From Bacillus sp. FJAT-50079 (GTDB lineage: Bacteria > Bacillota > Bacilli > Bacillales > Bacillaceae_C): a stretch of 64,000 nt of DNA. Where the stretch lies: the NCBI RefSeq assembly GCF_018343515.1, contig NZ_JAGYPD010000002.1:496001-560000 (forward strand), read 5' to 3'. The notes under the pieces were generated by a model. It ran no database searches. It was not told the DNA's origin and was given only the letters and a program-made list of their open reading frames with translations. Both the position numbers and the translations under genes were made by a program. Shown piece by piece: positions 61,736-64,000 of this stretch (the stretch's first letter is position 1; each line of letters opens with the position of its first letter).

Positions 61736-62098
61736 TTATTTGATTGTAACAGAAAAAGCGGACTTTAATCCAGTTGGTTGATTATTTGGTTTCACCACTT
61801 CAACAACAAGCTCATGTGTGCCTGGACTAACATTTTTCACAATAAAAGCAGCTGTATCAAATTGCTTATACAACTTTCCGTTAATCGATACTTGAATTTT
61901 TCCTGATTGTTTTTCGTTCAAGTTGATTGTAGGGATATGACATTCAATGAGAATATCGGAATTGCGTACAAAATGGTTCACCGTTAATAATGAATGATGT
62001 TCATTTGTCGCTGCCTGAACCGATTGTGGCTCAGGCATTTGCTTACCACATGCTGAAAGGGTCATGCAAACGAATAGACAAGCAATTAATTTTTTCAT
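61736..62098 (-). CDS. Small lipoprotein, unknown
   Basis: 120 residues from ATG 62098 (GAGGAGGAG). Lipoprotein signal MKKLIACLFVCMTLSACG with the lipobox LSAC, so it should be anchored outside after LspA cutting. The rest is a single beta-rich domain (IQVSINGKLYKQFDTAAF, GTHELVVEVVKPNNQP). It lies between ylbE and ylbF, where B. subtilis has no gene. No named family recognised. Confidence 0.85.
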   Translation of the reverse strand: MKKLIACLFVCMTLSACGKQMPEPQSVQAATNEHHSLLTVNHFVRNSDILIECHIPTINLNEKQSGKIQVSINGKLYKQFDTAAFIVKNVSPGTHELVVEVVKPNNQPTGLKSAFSVTIK

Positions 62099-62151
62099 AC
62101 GTATCACTCCTCCTCTTTAGTTTTTACTAAAGAAAGAGGTTCATGCAAAAA

Positions 62152-62388
62152 TTATTCCGAGGCCATTGTTTGTAACATGCTCATCATCATTGAGGCCATT
62201 TGTAAACCATTAGTAAATTTTTCAACTTTATGAGGAATCGTTTTTTGGAAATAATGAAGAGAAGCAATTTCAAATTGATTTAATAATTCCGGGTCTCGAG
62301 AAAGCTTCCGATACCAATACGGTTGTTCACGAATCATCTGTTTTAATTCTTTTTTTGAATAAATATATTGAACAATCTCCTGCCTCAT
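62152..62388 (-). CDS. ylbE: YlbE-like protein
   Basis: 78 residues from ATG 62388 (GGTGGAG site), giving MRQEIVQYIYSKKELK. Conserved REQPYWYRKLSRDP and KTIPHKVEKFTNG, and a Met-rich C-terminus. Sporulation-linked by location; function unknown. Confidence 0.92.
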   Translation of the reverse strand: MRQEIVQYIYSKKELKQMIREQPYWYRKLSRDPELLNQFEIASLHYFQKTIPHKVEKFTNGLQMASMMMSMLQTMASE

Positions 62389-62405
62389 TTTCTCCACCCC
62401 TATCA

Positions 62406-62804
62406 TTAATCTTTCCGAAATGAAAATGGACTTTTTCGTTCCGCTGCTTTTGGTTGACTTTGTTCATTTCCTCCTTGAAATTGCATTAATACTCCTTGAA
62501 CAGCACCGATTGCTTGACTCAAATTTTGCAGATGGTATTGAACTTGATTGGCATCCATTTTTTTCATGATTCCTGTAAATTGATCAACCCAGCTTTTTTC
62601 TTCCACTTTCTCTTTTTCTTGCCCAGCTACACGCTCTCCTTTATATGCATCCCATTTTGGATCGTCCTCACCTAATAAAAACCAATCTTCATATAAATCC
62701 TGCCATGTATTTTCATTATCTTTTACAGACTGACCAATTTTTGGATATTGCTTTACAAACGATTTAAACTTTTCAACTGATGGATGTAAAACCTTTCCTT
62801 CCAT
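62406..62804 (-). CDS. ylbD: YlbD family spore coat protein
   Basis: 132 residues from ATG 62804 (GGGGTGAA, spacing better than the ATG six bases ahead). Conserved HPSVEKFKSFVKQYPKIG and WQDLYEDWFLLGEDDPKWD; Gln-rich middle and a basic tail. The family is annotated as putative coat protein. It is tightly followed by ylbE. Confidence 0.9.
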   Translation of the reverse strand: MEGKVLHPSVEKFKSFVKQYPKIGQSVKDNENTWQDLYEDWFLLGEDDPKWDAYKGERVAGQEKEKVEEKSWVDQFTGIMKKMDANQVQYHLQNLSQAIGAVQGVLMQFQGGNEQSQPKAAERKSPFSFRKD

Positions 62805-63196
62805 AACCATTCACCCCAAGTAATTACTCCTTATATTACACTATGATGCAAACAAGGCGAATGTGCATAGGAAAGCCATTTGCTGTTTTTTCGAATGAAA
62901 AATTTAATAGCCGGCTACAAACTTGTATTTTGCCTTAAAATTTAAGCTAGAGCTTTGAAATTTGGGCTTTAGCTTCAAAAATCTCAAGAGTTGAATTAAA
63001 TTCTTAAAAAGCTACGATCTCTACTTTTTACAATCCAGTTTTAATAGACCAACATTAATTTGTCACTTCCTCAAGACATTGTATATATCGTGCAAGCGTT
63101 AATCTAGTCTCCAAGCACAAATATGTTAACAGGAAGATATTTTGTGAAAAACATTTATTTTCTTACTGAAAAAGGATGACTCATGGCGTTTCGCCT
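62805..63196. other. Gene-free interval between ylbD and ylbC
   Basis: About 390 bp, very AT-rich. Apart from the ylbC terminator at its right end I see no gene, RNA or convincing promoter, though a promoter for ylbD is expected here. Confidence 0.7.
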
Positions 63197-63209
63197 TTAG
63201 TCATCCTTT
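63171..63209 (-). terminator. Terminator after ylbC
   Basis: Minus strand AAAGGATGACT and AGTCATCCTTTTT arms, loop of 17 nt that itself folds (GGCG/CGCC). The first arm overlaps the ylbC stop codon. Confidence 0.85.
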
Positions 63210-64000
63210 GAGGTAAGAAAGTTTTGCGTATAATATTTTTTATAAACCCCTACTCCTAACTCCGTGAACTCCTTTTCAAGCAATGATTTACGGTGGCTTT
63301 CTGAATTCAACCATCCATCAACTGCTGCTGGCCCATCCGCATAATCAGCGGCAATGTTTTCACCAGCTTGCTGGAATTCAATTTCTTCTGCTTCTAATCT
63401 TGATGCAAGGTCGCCGTATTCGGGTGATTCGTGAGCAAAGAAACTATTAAGTGCCATATCCATACTATGTTTATATGCCACTTCCGCTACTTGTTCATTC
63501 CATTCAAGCGGCTGTAAATCAAACCTTTGGCGAATGACATTTGAAATATCAAAGATTTGGTTGGCGCTGCCTCTTTCAATTTCCTTCCACATCTCTTCGT
63601 CTGGTGTCATAGGCGCTTGAAAATCACCACGATAATATAGTTCATATGGACGCTGTTTGATAAGCGTATCTTTGTCAAAAAAACGAATGCTTGACAATGA
63701 TCCGGAATATTTATCAATGATCAATTGTGCGTATATATCATCAAGTTGTACAAGTGGGCGAATATTTAAATCTTCTTCCGAAAGTTCAAAGCGATATGTT
63801 CCTTTCACAGATGCAACCGTTATCTCTGTTTCCAATAAGGTTGTTCTGTATATTTCTTCAATCGTCTGACCGATCTGAAATGGCGCAACATTTAACTTGC
63901 TTCCAAGCGCGTAAATGGTTACGACATAACCATCTTGCACCCCTACTTGCATATATGTATTTGCATAGTCATAATAAATCCACCATTCATAGCCATATGC
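63197..64000 (-). CDS. ylbC: CAP-domain secreted protein YlbC (N-terminus outside window)
   Basis: The frame is open to the window edge (upstream residues AYGYEWWIYYDYANTY), so the first visible ATG at 63952 is not the true start. The N-terminal visible half is the CAP-associated domain found in Bacillus spore/wall proteins; the C-terminal half (about 140-250) is a CAP/SCP-PR1 domain with VAYKHSMDMALNSFFAHESP, AGENIAADY and GWLNSESHRKSLL. Extracellular role in wall or spore is likely; the activity is unknown. Confidence 0.9.
   Translation of the reverse strand, partial: AYGYEWWIYYDYANTYMQVGVQDGYVVTIYALGSKLNVAPFQIGQTIEEIYRTTLLETEITVASVKGTYRFELSEEDLNIRPLVQLDDIYAQLIIDKYSGSLSSIRFFDKDTLIKQRPYELYYRGDFQAPMTPDEEMWKEIERGSANQIFDISNVIRQRFDLQPLEWNEQVAEVAYKHSMDMALNSFFAHESPEYGDLASRLEAEEIEFQQAGENIAADYADGPAAVDGWLNSESHRKSLLEKEFTELGVGVYKKYYTQNFLTSKDD

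Overview
The window is chromosomal DNA from an endospore-forming Bacillaceae bacterium (Bacillus sensu lato). The evidence is the gene content and order: the spoIIGA-sigE-sigG cluster, SpoVD/SpoVE, the ylb and ylm genes, bacillithiol synthesis (bshC), a PyrR-regulated pyr operon, a T-box before ileS, strong GGAGG ribosome sites and frequent TTG/GTG starts. Base composition is moderately AT-rich. I cannot name the species from the sequence alone. Almost everything runs on the minus strand.

Layout. 1-485: 3' end of rqcH (+). 486-2440: a poorly conserved gap with a decayed DUF6440 gene and a D-2-hydroxyacid dehydrogenase. 2440-12850: complete de novo UMP operon in transcription order pyrR-pyrB-pyrC-pyrAA-pyrAB-pyrK-pyrD-pyrF-pyrE, with a clear promoter, two PyrR attenuators and no pyrP. 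12844-18400: rluD-type pseudouridine synthase, lspA, an AT-rich HAD phosphatase, and ileS behind a T-box. 18391-21731: divIVA-ylmH-ylmG-sepF-ylmE-ylmC. 21870-24492: sigG, sigE, spoIIGA. 24493-25493: about 1 kb without genes, mostly a hierarchical 20/40/80-bp tandem repeat. 25494-44711: the dcw cell-wall and division cluster (mraZ-rsmH-ftsL-pbpB-[insert]-spoVD-murE-[MurF N-domain]-mraY-murD-spoVE-murG-divIB-ylxW-ylxX-sbp-ftsA-ftsZ in transcription order). 44888-51078: bshC, a DUF3397 protein, panE, and a three-gene biotin-dependent acyl-CoA carboxylase. 51240-64000: the ylb region (ylbP, DUF4064, ylbO/rsfA, rpmF, ylbN, a His-rich small protein, tmcAL, ylbK, ylbJ, coaD, rsmD, a stalk-domain protein, ylbG, ylbF, a lipoprotein, ylbE, ylbD, partial ylbC).

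How it fits together. The pyr genes make UMP, and PyrR adjusts their transcription through hairpins in the leader RNA. The dcw genes make lipid II and build the division septum. SepF, DivIVA, FtsA and FtsZ place and drive the septum. SpoVD, SpoVE, SpoIIGA, SigE and SigG adapt the same machinery to spore formation. Several genes usual at these places in Bacillus subtilis are missing here: pyrP, murB, ylmA, ylmD, bpr, ylbL and the cys cluster after pyrE.

The oddest things I see are: a 28-copy phased repeat between ftsZ and the spoIIG operon; a pyr-operon carbamoyl-phosphate synthase small subunit whose nucleophile cysteine is replaced by glycine; a free-standing MurF N-terminal domain at the ancestral murF position; a 34% histidine protein with a sigma-K-like promoter; and a family of short GC-rich repeats with three visible copies. 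I did not find CRISPR arrays, tRNA or rRNA genes, intact insertion sequences, prophage or an obvious new defence system.
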